Source of the DNA: RGIG5579 sp045602025
Lineage (GTDB): Bacteria; Bacillota; Clostridia; Oscillospirales; SIG627
Reading direction: 5' to 3'
Assembly (NCBI GenBank): GCA_045602025.1
Contig: JAZSAT010000018.1
Location: 1 to 39,084 of the forward strand
DNA length: 39,084 nt
The notes below the pieces were generated by a model. The model was not told where the DNA came from and did not search any database. It worked only from the letters and a program-made list of their open reading frames with translations. The number at the start of each line of letters is the position of its first letter. Position 1 is the stretch's first letter. Below, one piece after another: positions 1 to 7,860 of the stretch. A program made the translations under genes and the position numbers.

Positions 1-1587
1 AACCACTATGTCACCGAGTTTCAAAGAACCGTTTTGAACCAGCAAGGTTGCAATAGGTCCTCTGCCCTTGTCAAGACGAGCCTCGATGACTACACCCTTT
101 GCGGCACGGTCAGGATTGGCTTTGAGTTCGAGCATATCGGAAACGAGTATGATACTCTCAAGCAATTTGTCAAGATTCATACCTGTGTGAGCCGAAACAG
201 GAACACAGATAATGTCTCCGCCCCACTCCTCAGGGACCAACTCGTGTTCGGTGAGTTGTTGCATAATACGGTCGGGGTTTGCTCCCTCTTTATCCATTTT
301 GTTAATGGCAACGATAATGGAAACCCCTGCTGCCTTTGCGTGATTGATGGCCTCAACGGTCTGAGGCATAATACCGTCGTCAGCAGCAACAACAAGGATG
401 GCAATATCTGTCAGCTGTGCGCCGCGGGCACGCATTGCGGTAAAGGCCGCGTGACCGGGGGTATCCAGGAAGGTGATGGGCTTGCCGCCCACTTCAATGC
501 GGTAAGCACCGATATGCTGGGTAATACCGCCTGCTTCGCCGGCAGTAACATTTGCATGACGGATGGCGTCAAGAATAGAAGTTTTACCGTGGTCAACATG
601 ACCCATAACAACAACAACAGGGCTTCTTTCTTCTAATTCCTCCGCACCGTCGGCGTGCTCGTCAATAAGCTTTTCCTCGATGGTAACCACCTTCAAGGGT
701 ACAGCTTCACTACCGAATTCATCGGCAACAAGAGCCGCGGTATCAAAGTCGATGCTCTGGTTTGCGGTGGCCATTGCGCCCATCATCATGAGCTTTTTCA
801 TAACATCGGCAGTGGTCACACGAAGCTCCTTGGCAAGGTCGGAAACAACGATGGTCTCGGGGATGGAGATCTGAGTAGGAATGGTTGCTCTTACTACAGG
901 CTCATTACCGCGCTTTTTCTTTTCATTTCTTCTGGGACGGCGAGGAGTCATGCGGCGACGCTGTGCATCGGTACCGAATTCGTAGTTCTTCTCGTCGTAT
1001 TTGGAAAGATCAATATCAACGATCTTGGTATCGATGATACGGGTCTCTTTTTTCTTTGCAACAAATTCTGTTTTGGGTCCGTCGAATACAGGGGTCTGCT
1101 GCGCGGAGGGATTGCGCTTTTCTCCTCTGTCTTCGCGTTTCTTTTCCTTTTTGTCAGACTGTCCGGGACGGGCAGCAGCAAAACGCTCTTCTCTTTCTTT
1201 CTTCTTTCTCTCTGCTTCCGCTTTTGCATTGGCAGCAGCGCGCTCGGTAGCTGCGCGTCTTTCAGCGGCGCGTTTCTCTTCCAGTGCGCGTTTTTCTGCT
1301 TCCGCCTTTTCAGCGGCAGCTTTTTCTGCGGCAGCCTTTTCGGCAGCTTCCCTTTCTGCAATTTCCGTTGCTGTTTCTGCTACCTTGTATTTTCCGTCAA
1401 TATAGTCATTGATATTCTCAATGGTAAAACGGTCCATCAAGGTTTGGATCACAAAACTGACCTCGTCCTTTTCCAAGGTACCGCCGGTCTGCTTTGTCAT
1501 ACCAAGTTCAGAAAAGAGCGCAACCAGATCCTTTGATTTGATCTCAAGATCCTTTGCAAGTTGACTGATTTTTACTGTTTCTGCCAT
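1..1587 (-). CDS. infB: Translation initiation factor IF-2, N-terminal part (cut by window edge)
   Basis: IF-2 is the GTPase that brings initiator fMet-tRNA to the 30S subunit and promotes subunit joining. The 529 codons present start at the ATG at 1585-1587, behind a GGAGGG ribosome binding site, and stay open to base 1. An IF2_N domain opens the protein (MAETVKISQLAKDL). A long Ala/Glu/Lys/Arg-rich linker follows, then a second IF2_N domain, then the G domain. The G domain shows G1 GHVDHGKTS near residue 326, G3 DTPGH near 372 and G4 NKMD near 429. The C-terminal domains lie outside the window. It is the last visible gene of the rimP-nusA-ylxR-rplGA-infB operon, the usual Bacillota order. 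The reading is secure; only the missing C-terminus is unknown. Confidence 0.97.
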   Translation of the reverse strand, partial: MAETVKISQLAKDLEIKSKDLVALFSELGMTKQTGGTLEKDEVSFVIQTLMDRFTIENINDYIDGKYKVAETATEIAEREAAEKAAAEKAAAEKAEAEKRALEEKRAAERRAATERAAANAKAEAERKKKEREERFAAARPGQSDKKEKKREDRGEKRNPSAQQTPVFDGPKTEFVAKKKETRIIDTKIVDIDLSKYDEKNYEFGTDAQRRRMTPRRPRRNEKKKRGNEPVVRATIPTQISIPETIVVSDLAKELRVTTADVMKKLMMMGAMATANQSIDFDTAALVADEFGSEAVPLKVVTIEEKLIDEHADGAEELEERSPVVVVMGHVDHGKTSILDAIRHANVTAGEAGGITQHIGAYRIEVGGKPITFLDTPGHAAFTAMRARGAQLTDIAILVVAADDGIMPQTVEAINHAKAAGVSIIVAINKMDKEGANPDRIMQQLTEHELVPEEWGGDIICVPVSAHTGMNLDKLLESIILVSDMLELKANPDRAAKGVVIEARLDKGRGPIATLLVQNGSLKLGDIVV

Positions 1588-1605
1588 ATAATCCCTCCAT
1601 ATCGC

Positions 1606-1908
1606 TTAAAGCGAAGCCAATACTAAATTCAAAAACTCTCCGGGCACGCAAACACAAACGACTTCCTTCTTTTTGCCGAGGATTTTTCCCAGTTCCTCCT
1701 TGGTCAGCGCAATTCGCTTGACCGGAACCGACTTATGTCCTGCCAAAGGAAGGATCTTGTCCTCTGTGTTTTTTGCCGCATCGGCAGCAAGAAGTACCAT
1801 TGCCGCTTTTCCCTTGTGAATCTCTTCCTTCACAAGCGTGATTCCCGCGGTAATTTTCCCCGCGCGGCGGCAAAGCCCGAGAGCACCGCTGATCTTCGCG
1901 GCATTCAT
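1606..1908 (-). CDS. rplGA: L7Ae/L30e-family K-turn-binding ribosomal protein (YlxQ-like)
   Basis: A 100-residue protein of the L7Ae/L30e/S12e/Gadd45 fold, known in Bacillota as YlxQ or RplGA, a small kink-turn RNA-binding protein thought to associate with the ribosome. It contains the family pattern GALGLCRRAGKITAG near the N-terminus and a central VLLAADAAKNT segment. Its ATG overlaps the TGA of the upstream ylxR gene (ATGA), which implies translational coupling. Only 18 bases separate its stop from the infB start. Position between ylxR and infB is the standard one for this family. Confidence 0.92.
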   Translation of the reverse strand: MNAAKISGALGLCRRAGKITAGITLVKEEIHKGKAAMVLLAADAAKNTEDKILPLAGHKSVPVKRIALTKEELGKILGKKKEVVCVCVPGEFLNLVLASL

Positions 1909-2168
1909 TGTTCTACTTCCTTCTCAAGGCCTTCCCAGATCTCCTCGGGAATGGTAACCTCAAGATTTCTTTCCAGCCGTTTTGCTTTTCTTGCTTTTTT
2001 CAGGCAAGTAGCATCGGGACAAAGATAAACGCCCCTTCCGTTTGCTTTTCCCGTTTTATCTACAAGGATATTTCCTTCGGGAGTACGAACGACTCGGATC
2101 AATTCTTTTTTGCTTTTTTGCTCATTGCAACCGGCACAGCGGCGCAAGGGCACCTTCTTTTCTGCCAT
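1905..2168 (-). CDS. ylxR: YlxR/RnpM family RNA-binding protein
   Basis: An 87-residue basic protein of the YlxR family (DUF448), described as RnpM, an RNase P modulator, in Bacillus subtilis. The N-terminus has the family signature VPLRRCAGCNEQKSKKELIR, followed by GRGVYLCPDATCLKKA, which gives the usual conserved cysteines. An upstream in-frame extension exists, but it lies inside nusA and lacks a suitable binding site. The ATG at 2166-2168, one base after the nusA stop, gives the standard family length. The stop overlaps the start of rplGA by four bases. Its function in this organism is inferred only from the family. Confidence 0.9.
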   Translation of the reverse strand: MAEKKVPLRRCAGCNEQKSKKELIRVVRTPEGNILVDKTGKANGRGVYLCPDATCLKKARKAKRLERNLEVTIPEEIWEGLEKEVEQ

Positions 2169-2169
2169 T

Positions 2170-3192
2170 TTATGCTTTGATGTCGATCTTGTAACCGGTG
2201 ATCTTTGCCGCAAGACGAACATTCTGTCCTTCCTTACCGATAGCAAGAGAAAGTTGATCGGGAGCAACGCTTACCTGGCAAGTCTTATCCTCATTTACAT
2301 CTACGGAAAGGACCGTAGCGGGAGCCAGGGATGCGGCAATGAATTCCGCAGGATCCTCGCTGTACTGGATCAAATCGATCTTTTCACCGGGAGTTTCTTT
2401 CAGAATATTTGCTTTTCTCATACCCTTAAGACCAATGCAGCTGCCGATAGGATCAACATTTTCATCTCTGGAATATACTGCTACCTTGGTACGGCTTCCC
2501 GCTTCTCTTGCGATGGCGTGGATAATAACAGTGCCGTCCTGGATCTCGGGTACTTCGGTTTCAAAAAGACGCTTGATGAAGTTGGGGTGGGTACGGGAAA
2601 GAACGATAATGGGGTTGCGGGTCTCCTTCTTCACTTCGCATACATAAACCTTCACATGATCGCCTACCTTGAAGCGGTCGGTGGGAAGCTGTTCGTTTTT
2701 GGTGAGAGTTGCCTGGGTGTTTTCAAACTCCAGGATCACATTACCGGTCATTCTTTCAATGATCGTAACGGTTCCGGTGATGATGCCTTCGGTCTTCTTC
2801 TCATATTCTTCAATGAGTCTGCCGCGCTCTGCTTCGCGAATGCCCTGCACGATTACCTGCTTTGCATTCTGTGCGGGAATTCTTCCGAAATTCTTCGGCT
2901 TGAATTCATACTCCTGCACATCGCCGATCTTGGCGCGCTTGGACTTTTTGCGGGCGGTCTCCAGATCCAATTCCAAGGTGGGATCCTGAACCTCTTCCAC
3001 AACGGTCATCAGACGGTACATTTTCACGGTGCGCTTTTCGGGATCGATGACAACGCGAACATTTGCCTCGTTGTTATTCTCCTTCTTATAGCCGGTCAAA
3101 AGAGCGGCCTCCACTCTTTCCAGCATAAATTCCTTCGGAATTCCTTTTTCTCTTTCCAAAGCTTCCAGCGCATCAAAAAACTCTTTATTCAT
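2170..3192 (-). CDS. nusA: Transcription termination/antitermination factor NusA
   Basis: NusA binds RNA polymerase and modulates pausing, intrinsic termination and antitermination. The 340 residues hold the N-terminal RNAP-binding domain (MNKEFFDALEALEREKGI), an S1 domain beginning near residue 135 (EGIITGTVTIIERMTGNVIL), and two KH domains ending in QLSLAIGKEGQNVRLAAKITG. As in other Bacillota there is no acidic C-terminal repeat. In KH1 the usual GxRGxRVQxIVxEL segment reads GLKGMRKANILKE, more divergent than most. Start ATG at 3190-3192 behind AAAGG. It lies between rimP and ylxR, the conserved order. Confidence 0.97.
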   Translation of the reverse strand: MNKEFFDALEALEREKGIPKEFMLERVEAALLTGYKKENNNEANVRVVIDPEKRTVKMYRLMTVVEEVQDPTLELDLETARKKSKRAKIGDVQEYEFKPKNFGRIPAQNAKQVIVQGIREAERGRLIEEYEKKTEGIITGTVTIIERMTGNVILEFENTQATLTKNEQLPTDRFKVGDHVKVYVCEVKKETRNPIIVLSRTHPNFIKRLFETEVPEIQDGTVIIHAIAREAGSRTKVAVYSRDENVDPIGSCIGLKGMRKANILKETPGEKIDLIQYSEDPAEFIAASLAPATVLSVDVNEDKTCQVSVAPDQLSLAIGKEGQNVRLAAKITGYKIDIKA

Positions 3193-3218
3193 TTTCGTTT
3201 CCTTTCCTGCCTACAAGA

Positions 3219-3701
3219 TTATATCTCTTCTACAGTTACAATTTTTGCCACCGCATCTTTTTTGAAAATCTTTTCTTCTCCCTCAAGGGATAAAACAAAT
3301 TCATCACCTTCGTACCGAAGAAGATTTCCCACAAAGCTCTTTTGTCCGTCGATGGGTGCGTACAAACGGACCGAAACCTTTTCTCCCTGATAGAATTTAA
3401 AATGCTCGGGACGGGTCAGATTTCTCTCAAGCCCTGCGGAGGATACCTCCAGATAATACATTTCCTCAATAGGATCCTCTTTGTCTAAAATGGGACTGAG
3501 AAGACGGGATACCTTTTCGCAGTCGTCCAGATCAATGGGTTTTGTTCTGTCGGGATTTTCAATGGTTACAAGAAGGTTAAAATCCGCACCTTCCTTATAA
3601 TAATCCACATCCCAGAGCAGATACCCTGCCGTTTCCACAGGACCTCGGATCAGATCCTCAACCTTTGCCGCAATTTTGCCGCGTCCTTTTTTTTCTACCA
3701 A
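3219..3701 (-). CDS. rimP: Ribosome maturation factor RimP
   Basis: RimP is needed for maturation of the 30S subunit. The 160-residue protein has the two-domain RimP layout: an N-terminal half with LLWDVDYYKEGADFNLLVTIENPD and DDCEKVSRLLSPILD, the signature YYLEVSSAGLERNLTRPEHF around residues 100-120, and a C-terminal Sm-like beta domain. The best start is TTG at 3699-3701, preceded by GAGG at six bases, because no ATG or GTG fits the family N-terminus. It is the first gene of the nusA-infB operon and has its own promoter and a hairpin-bearing leader. Confidence 0.95.
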   Translation of the reverse strand: MVEKKGRGKIAAKVEDLIRGPVETAGYLLWDVDYYKEGADFNLLVTIENPDRTKPIDLDDCEKVSRLLSPILDKEDPIEEMYYLEVSSAGLERNLTRPEHFKFYQGEKVSVRLYAPIDGQKSFVGNLLRYEGDEFVLSLEGEEKIFKKDAVAKIVTVEEI

Positions 3702-3736
3702 AGTTTACCTCACAAAAAAGCTTCTCATAGCAAAGC

Positions 3737-3762
3737 GAGTAGAGTGGAAATCCACTCTACTC
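3737..3762 (-). promoter_or_regulatory. Perfect 12-base inverted repeat in the rimP operon leader
   Basis: Bases 3737-3748 and 3751-3762 are exact reverse complements (GAGTAGAGTGGA / TCCACTCTACTC). As RNA they would form an 11-bp stem with a four-base loop about 35 bases upstream of the rimP start. No U-run follows in either direction, so it is not a terminator. It may be an mRNA-stabilising or autoregulatory structure, or a protein-binding palindrome; the function is unknown. Confidence 0.75.
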
Positions 3763-3788
3763 CCTTACAATACTATTACTATAAGTAT

Positions 3789-3817
3789 ATTCTACCATAT
3801 CCCTTTCAAAAAATCAA
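3789..3817 (-). promoter_or_regulatory. Sigma-A promoter of the rimP-nusA-infB operon
   Basis: On the minus strand TTGATT (3812-3817) is followed by a 17-base spacer and TAGAAT (3789-3794). The predicted transcript carries a leader of about 80 bases that contains the inverted repeat at 3737-3762. Confidence 0.75.
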
Positions 3818-3854
3818 GAGGTTTTCGTTTTTTTCTTTTTCTTCACATATTCTA

Positions 3855-3883
3855 TTGTAAGATGAAAAAAAATATGCTAAAAT
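3855..3883 (+). promoter_or_regulatory. Sigma-A promoter of the lipoprotein gene at 3913
   Basis: TTGTAA (3855-3860), 17-base spacer, TAAAAT (3878-3883). It points away from the rimP promoter, so 3789-3883 is a divergent promoter region. Confidence 0.7.
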
Positions 3884-3912
3884 ATCGGTATCAATTTTTG
3901 GAGGAAAAGAAA

Positions 3913-4479
3913 ATGTTCCCGAAATACAAAAGAATCCTTTGTCTGGCTCTTTCTCTTCTTCTTTGTCTTTCCTTCTGTGCCTGTAAAAAAGAAGTTCCTC
4001 TTTCCGAAACAAAAGAAGAGATCAAAAATGAAGATACAAAAAAACCGAATACCCCCGCAGCGGATAACTCAGATCCCTTCGTAGCGGAAGAGATCCTTTA
4101 TGATATGAACACCTGGCTGGGCCGAGGTGACAGCGGAAAGCTGAAAGAGAAAAATGAATATACGATCACCGAGATCAAAAGTGAAAAGGATCTTGCTCCC
4201 TATAAGCAGTATATGTTCTTTCTTTCCCAGGAGAATATTGATTCCCTCTTTGCGGAAAACAGCGGAAAATGCTTTTTGGTTGAATTGACCGGCAGAACCG
4301 ATCACACCCTCTATGGCACCTCATCGATCCTGAAGGAAGGGGAATGCATTACCATTTATGTCTCCGCAGAAGAATACGCGGACGAGGTCATTCCCTTACA
4401 CACCTATTTTCTCCTTCAGTTCCCCAAAGGAACCTATTCCGATGAAAAAATAGAGATTGAATTTCTTGAGGTAACTTGA
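3913..4479 (+). CDS. Putative secreted lipoprotein of unknown function
   Basis: An 188-residue protein with a lipoprotein-type signal peptide: MFPKYKRILCL, a hydrophobic core, then LSFCACKKE, where the second Cys is the probable lipid-anchored residue. A charged linker (ETKEEIKNEDTKKPNTPA) follows, then a mixed alpha/beta domain that I do not recognise. The ATG at 3913 follows TTTTGGAGGAAAAGAAA. The longer open frame upstream runs through the promoter and is not used. The gene is monocistronic, with its own promoter and a terminator shared with the convergent gene. Nothing in the sequence indicates a substrate or partner. Confidence 0.75.
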   Translation: MFPKYKRILCLALSLLLCLSFCACKKEVPLSETKEEIKNEDTKKPNTPAADNSDPFVAEEILYDMNTWLGRGDSGKLKEKNEYTITEIKSEKDLAPYKQYMFFLSQENIDSLFAENSGKCFLVELTGRTDHTLYGTSSILKEGECITIYVSAEEYADEVIPLHTYFLLQFPKGTYSDEKIEIEFLEVT

Positions 4480-4480
4480 T

Positions 4481-4515
4481 AAAAAAATCCTGTCGTTTGA
4501 CAGGATTTTTTCTTT
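4481..4515. terminator. Bidirectional intrinsic terminator
   Basis: A-rich arm plus AATCCTGTC at 4481-4494 pairs with GACAGGATT plus a T-run at 4499-4512, with a four-base loop. It serves both the lipoprotein gene (plus) and the glycosidase gene (minus), which converge here. Confidence 0.9.
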
Positions 4516-6618
4516 TTATTTGCTAAGTGCCTTTTTGCACTGATCGATATAGACCGCCGCCATGGAAGCAAAGCCGTGGTTCAAGCTGCAGCTGAGCATG
4601 GAATGCTCCCAAAGGGTTCCCGTAAGACGGGCCATACCGAGGAAGAAATCACGGCATTCCTTAAGAACCTGCTCGTAAAAGCCTTCCCGAATGAGGATTT
4701 CAAGGCGGAGATAATTCCCCACAATGGCATTGGAGGGATAAACGGTAGGATAGGTCTTTTCCGCATCTCTCTTTGGCCCGAAGGTAGTCCTGAGCATCTC
4801 AAAAAGTGCCGGATAATCCTTTTTGTCTGCCGTTCCGAAATAGAAGGCGTAATACTGACAGGTTTCGGTGGTATGCCCTGTTCTGATGATCTTTCCTTCT
4901 TTGTCGCGGATCACATTTTCCTCAAAGAAGGTACCGTTCCAGGACATTTTGCGAATGGTATCACGCATGTTTTCTGCCTTTTCCGAAAGATGAGGCATAT
5001 CGTAAAGCTCTGCTACTGCGTGGAGTGCTGCTGCCCAAAGCATATTGCTGGGGAAGTTGATACCTGCAACATACTTGTCATCGTTGCACATGCTCCACTC
5101 TACAAAGACCCAGCTTTCCAGATCCTCCAGAAGGCCCAATTCGTTTTCATAATTCTTGAAGAAATCCAGAAGTCCCATGACCTGAGGCTTTGAAATGCGG
5201 CGCATCTCTTCATCTCCGGTACGCTTCACATATGCCAAAAGCTCCAATATGTACCACATACTCCAGTTGGGAATGTATCTGCCGTTGGGCTGATCGCAAG
5301 GATAGCACATGGGAACCATTCCGCGGGGAAGGGTCGGTCTTTGACCGCAAAGGGCATAATTTTCAAGAAAGCTTTTTTCCACTAAATTCTTACCGGTCAG
5401 ATGTGCCTCCATTCTACCGGTAAAGTAGCTGTCACAAAGCCAGCCTGCCCGTTCCCTGGAAGGACAGTCGGTAAGAACATCCACTGCGTTTTGCGCAAAG
5501 GTATTGACTGCAGCATCCACGATCAGGTTCAACTCCTCATCACCGTAATCGTAAGAAAAATCTGCGGCATCGGGGTTTTCATAGGTGAGCATGGCAAAGT
5601 CGCAGATCTTCGCGCTTCCACCCATTACAGCAAGGCAAACAAATTTTGCACTGTTTGCTTCAAAGTTCAAAAGGTGGTATTCGCCCGCCTTCAATTCATA
5701 TTTTACAATGTTGGAACAGGTTCCGCGGAAAGGATCCACTCTTCTGTGATCCTCTCCCTTGATCTCTACTTCTTCAAAAATGATATACACTGTCAGATCC
5801 TCAAGGGCCTTCAGGTGAAGCTTGAAAAAGCCCGTGATCGTACGGGAGAGATCAAAAAAGCGATAGGTATCTGGTGCCATTTTGCCGCAGGCTGCACGAT
5901 CGAAGGCCCGATAGCGGAATTTGTTGACCACATCTGCTGCGTCATCCTCGATCTCCGAAGGATAAAAGCCCTTGCGGGAAACAGGATCAATGGCAGAATA
6001 CACACGGTCACGGAAAGGTGCACCCTTGGGATCCACCGTAACACTTCCCTCTTCCAGAAGGAGCATTTCTTTGCGATCGTATTTGGGATAATTTACATAA
6101 CGGGGCAAGAGTTTATTGATCGTTACCTCTTCGGTCTCCGCTTTCGGATACGGAAAGGATTCTCCCCGATAAAAAAGAACCGGATCCTCCTTCAGGCGGT
6201 AAATTTCCGTAAAGGTGCGCTGAAAGCTGAATTTTCTTACCTTCTGAACGCGGCTTGTGAGGTGAAAAGCGGTAAAATCCTTTGCCGTGGCAAAACATTT
6301 TTCCCCTTCTCGGATCTCGGCCGCAAAAAAGGGTCTTTCGTCGATCAGGTAATAAGAATTCACATTTGCAGAATGGACCTCAACGGTGATCAAAGCCTCC
6401 TTCCCCCTCCAAGGAGAAAGATCGTAAGAATCCACCCTGGAATATCCGTGAGCAGCTCTTGCAGGGCCGTAGCCTACAAAGTCTCCGTTTACAAAAATAC
6501 GATACAACTGGGCAGCCGCGATTTTAATTTCGGTTTTTTCACCGGGAGTCAACCGATATTGAAACGCCGCTAAAATATTTTTTTCCTCTGAAAGTCCTTT
6601 CAGCCAGATTCCGTTCAT
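4516..6618 (-). CDS. GH78-like alpha-L-rhamnosidase-related glycoside hydrolase
   Basis: A 700-residue protein without signal peptide, hence probably cytoplasmic. The N-terminal beta-sandwich carries the rhamnosidase-N pattern YRIFVNGDFVGYGPAR...YDLSPW. The central and C-terminal (alpha/alpha)6 domain shows DCPSRERAGW near residues 384-393 and LWEHSMLSCSLNHG near 667, the positions that hold the general acid and base glutamates in family GH78. The motif reads SRERAGW rather than the QRDERLGW of typical alpha-L-rhamnosidases, so the substrate may be another deoxy-sugar or plant or mucin glycoside. The start is ATG 6616-6618 behind GAGG; the in-frame ATG at 6696 lies in the promoter. The gene is monocistronic and no transporter lies nearby. 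Confidence 0.82.
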   Translation of the reverse strand: MNGIWLKGLSEEKNILAAFQYRLTPGEKTEIKIAAAQLYRIFVNGDFVGYGPARAAHGYSRVDSYDLSPWRGKEALITVEVHSANVNSYYLIDERPFFAAEIREGEKCFATAKDFTAFHLTSRVQKVRKFSFQRTFTEIYRLKEDPVLFYRGESFPYPKAETEEVTINKLLPRYVNYPKYDRKEMLLLEEGSVTVDPKGAPFRDRVYSAIDPVSRKGFYPSEIEDDAADVVNKFRYRAFDRAACGKMAPDTYRFFDLSRTITGFFKLHLKALEDLTVYIIFEEVEIKGEDHRRVDPFRGTCSNIVKYELKAGEYHLLNFEANSAKFVCLAVMGGSAKICDFAMLTYENPDAADFSYDYGDEELNLIVDAAVNTFAQNAVDVLTDCPSRERAGWLCDSYFTGRMEAHLTGKNLVEKSFLENYALCGQRPTLPRGMVPMCYPCDQPNGRYIPNWSMWYILELLAYVKRTGDEEMRRISKPQVMGLLDFFKNYENELGLLEDLESWVFVEWSMCNDDKYVAGINFPSNMLWAAALHAVAELYDMPHLSEKAENMRDTIRKMSWNGTFFEENVIRDKEGKIIRTGHTTETCQYYAFYFGTADKKDYPALFEMLRTTFGPKRDAEKTYPTVYPSNAIVGNYLRLEILIREGFYEQVLKECRDFFLGMARLTGTLWEHSMLSCSLNHGFASMAAVYIDQCKKALSK

Positions 6619-6667
6619 TTTCTTGCCTCTTTTTTCAAAAGTAATGTAAAGCGCATCGCTTTTCTTG

Positions 6668-6696
6668 ATTTTACCATCAGGAAAAAGAAAAAGCAA
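6668..6696 (-). promoter_or_regulatory. Promoter of the GH78-like gene
   Basis: Minus strand TTGCTT (6691-6696), 17-base spacer, TAAAAT (6668-6673). It supports the start at 6618 rather than 6696. Confidence 0.65.
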
Positions 6697-6720
6697 CCTT
6701 TTTTCAGGAAAAACAAGCCA

Positions 6721-6749
6721 TTGACAAACCCTTTTTCCTTCTTTAAAAT
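6721..6749 (+). promoter_or_regulatory. Strong sigma-A promoter of mutY
   Basis: TTGACA (6721-6726), 17-base spacer, TAAAAT (6744-6749). The -35 box is consensus. An AAAGGAG binding site follows at the mutY start, so the broken gene still has intact expression signals. Confidence 0.85.
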
Positions 6750-6782
6750 ATCAGTATATCAAACCCGAGAAAGGAGCGTCAT

Positions 6783-7820
6783 ATGATCCCAAAAGAATTT
6801 TCTACCTTTGTTACAAAATGGTTTCAAAAGGAAGGACGGCTCCTTCCTTGGCGCGAAGGGCGGGATCCTTACCGCATCTGGATCTCTTAGATCATGCTGC
6901 AGCAGACCAGAATCGAAGCCGTGATCCCCTATTATCACCGTTTTTTAAAGGAATTGCCCGACATCCCATCGTTGGCAAGCTGCCCCGAGGATAAGCTGTT
7001 AAAGCTTTGGGAGGGACTGGGCTATTATTCAAGAGCAAGAAATCTGAAAAAAGCTGCAGAAAAAACCATGGCAGAATTCGGCGGCGAGCTTCCCACAGAG
7101 GTAAAAGAATTAAAATCTCTTCCCGGTATCGGAGATTATACGGCAGGTGCCATCGCCTCCATCGCTTTCGGAAAGCCTGCTCCCGCAGTAGACGGCAATG
7201 TCCTTCGTGTACTGACCCGAGTTCTTTGTGACAAAAGCGATATCGCCCTCCCCGAAACAAAAAAGCGTCTTACTGCAATGCTTGAGACCATCTACCCCTC
7301 CGGGAAGGATGCAGGAGACCTGACCGAGGGCATCATGGAGATCGGTGAGCGGATCTGTATTCCCAACGGGGTGCCTCTGTGCACCGTCTGCCCTTTAAAA
7401 GAGATCTGTCTTGCGAAAAAGAAAAAGCTTACCGATTCTATCCCATTCAAAAGCCCCAAGAAGGAAAGAAGGATCCTTCCCATGACTGTTTTTATTTTGG
7501 AATGCGAAGGAAAATTTGCCCTTCGGAAAAGACCGGAAACAGGCCTTCTTGCAGGAATGTGGGAGTTTTATAATATCCCCGAAGAAATGGACAAAGAAAA
7601 AGCCCTCTCCTTCCTTGAAGAAAAAGAAATTCCCGTTAAAGAAATCACACCCTTCGGAAAAGCAAAGCACATCTTTACCCATTTGGAATGGCATATGACA
7701 GGGCTTCTCGTAAAATGTACCGAAGAAAAAGAAGGCTTTCAATGGGTCACAAAAAAGGAGATGGAAAACACCTTTGCCCTTCCCACTGCCTTCTCAAAAT
7801 TCAAGGAAAAACTAAAGTAA
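6783..7820 (+). pseudogene. mutY: A/G-specific adenine glycosylase MutY with an in-frame TAG at the catalytic Glu codon
   Basis: MutY removes adenine mispaired with 8-oxoguanine. From ATG 6783 the frame reads a normal MutY N-terminus up to LPWREGRDPYRIWIS, then TAG (6888-6890, codon 36), then IMLQQTRIEAVIPYY, and stays open to TAA at 7818. In MutY proteins this block reads WxSEIMLQQT, where the Glu is the catalytic acid (E37 in E. coli). The rest is intact: the helix-hairpin-helix LPGIGDYTAGAI, the catalytic Asp in VDGNV, a C-X7-C-X2-C-X5-C iron-sulfur loop and a C-terminal NUDIX-like domain. Restart at ATG 6894 would make a protein lacking the catalytic residue. A nonsense mutation, an assembly error, or TAG suppression are all possible; the promoter and ribosome binding site are intact. 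Confidence 0.9.
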
Positions 7821-7822
7821 AG

Positions 7823-7856
7823 AAAAAAGAACGACAGCAAAGTCGTTCTTTTTTTG
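7823..7856 (+). terminator. Intrinsic terminator after mutY, usable by the convergent gene
   Basis: AAAAAAGAACGAC (7823-7835) pairs with GTCGTTCTTTTTT (7842-7854) around a six-base loop, with T and A runs on both sides. The convergent gene at 7861 can use it from the other strand. Confidence 0.9.
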
Positions 7857-7860
7857 AACC

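Noticed and set aside
655..1536. 293-codon plus-strand frame over infB
   Set aside because: The minus strand encodes clear IF-2 motifs in this stretch; the plus-strand product is Phe/Cys-rich and has no start signals.
4516..6696. Longer version of the GH78-like protein starting at 6696
   Set aside because: The extra 26 codons run through the -10 and -35 boxes, and only the ATG at 6618 has a binding site.
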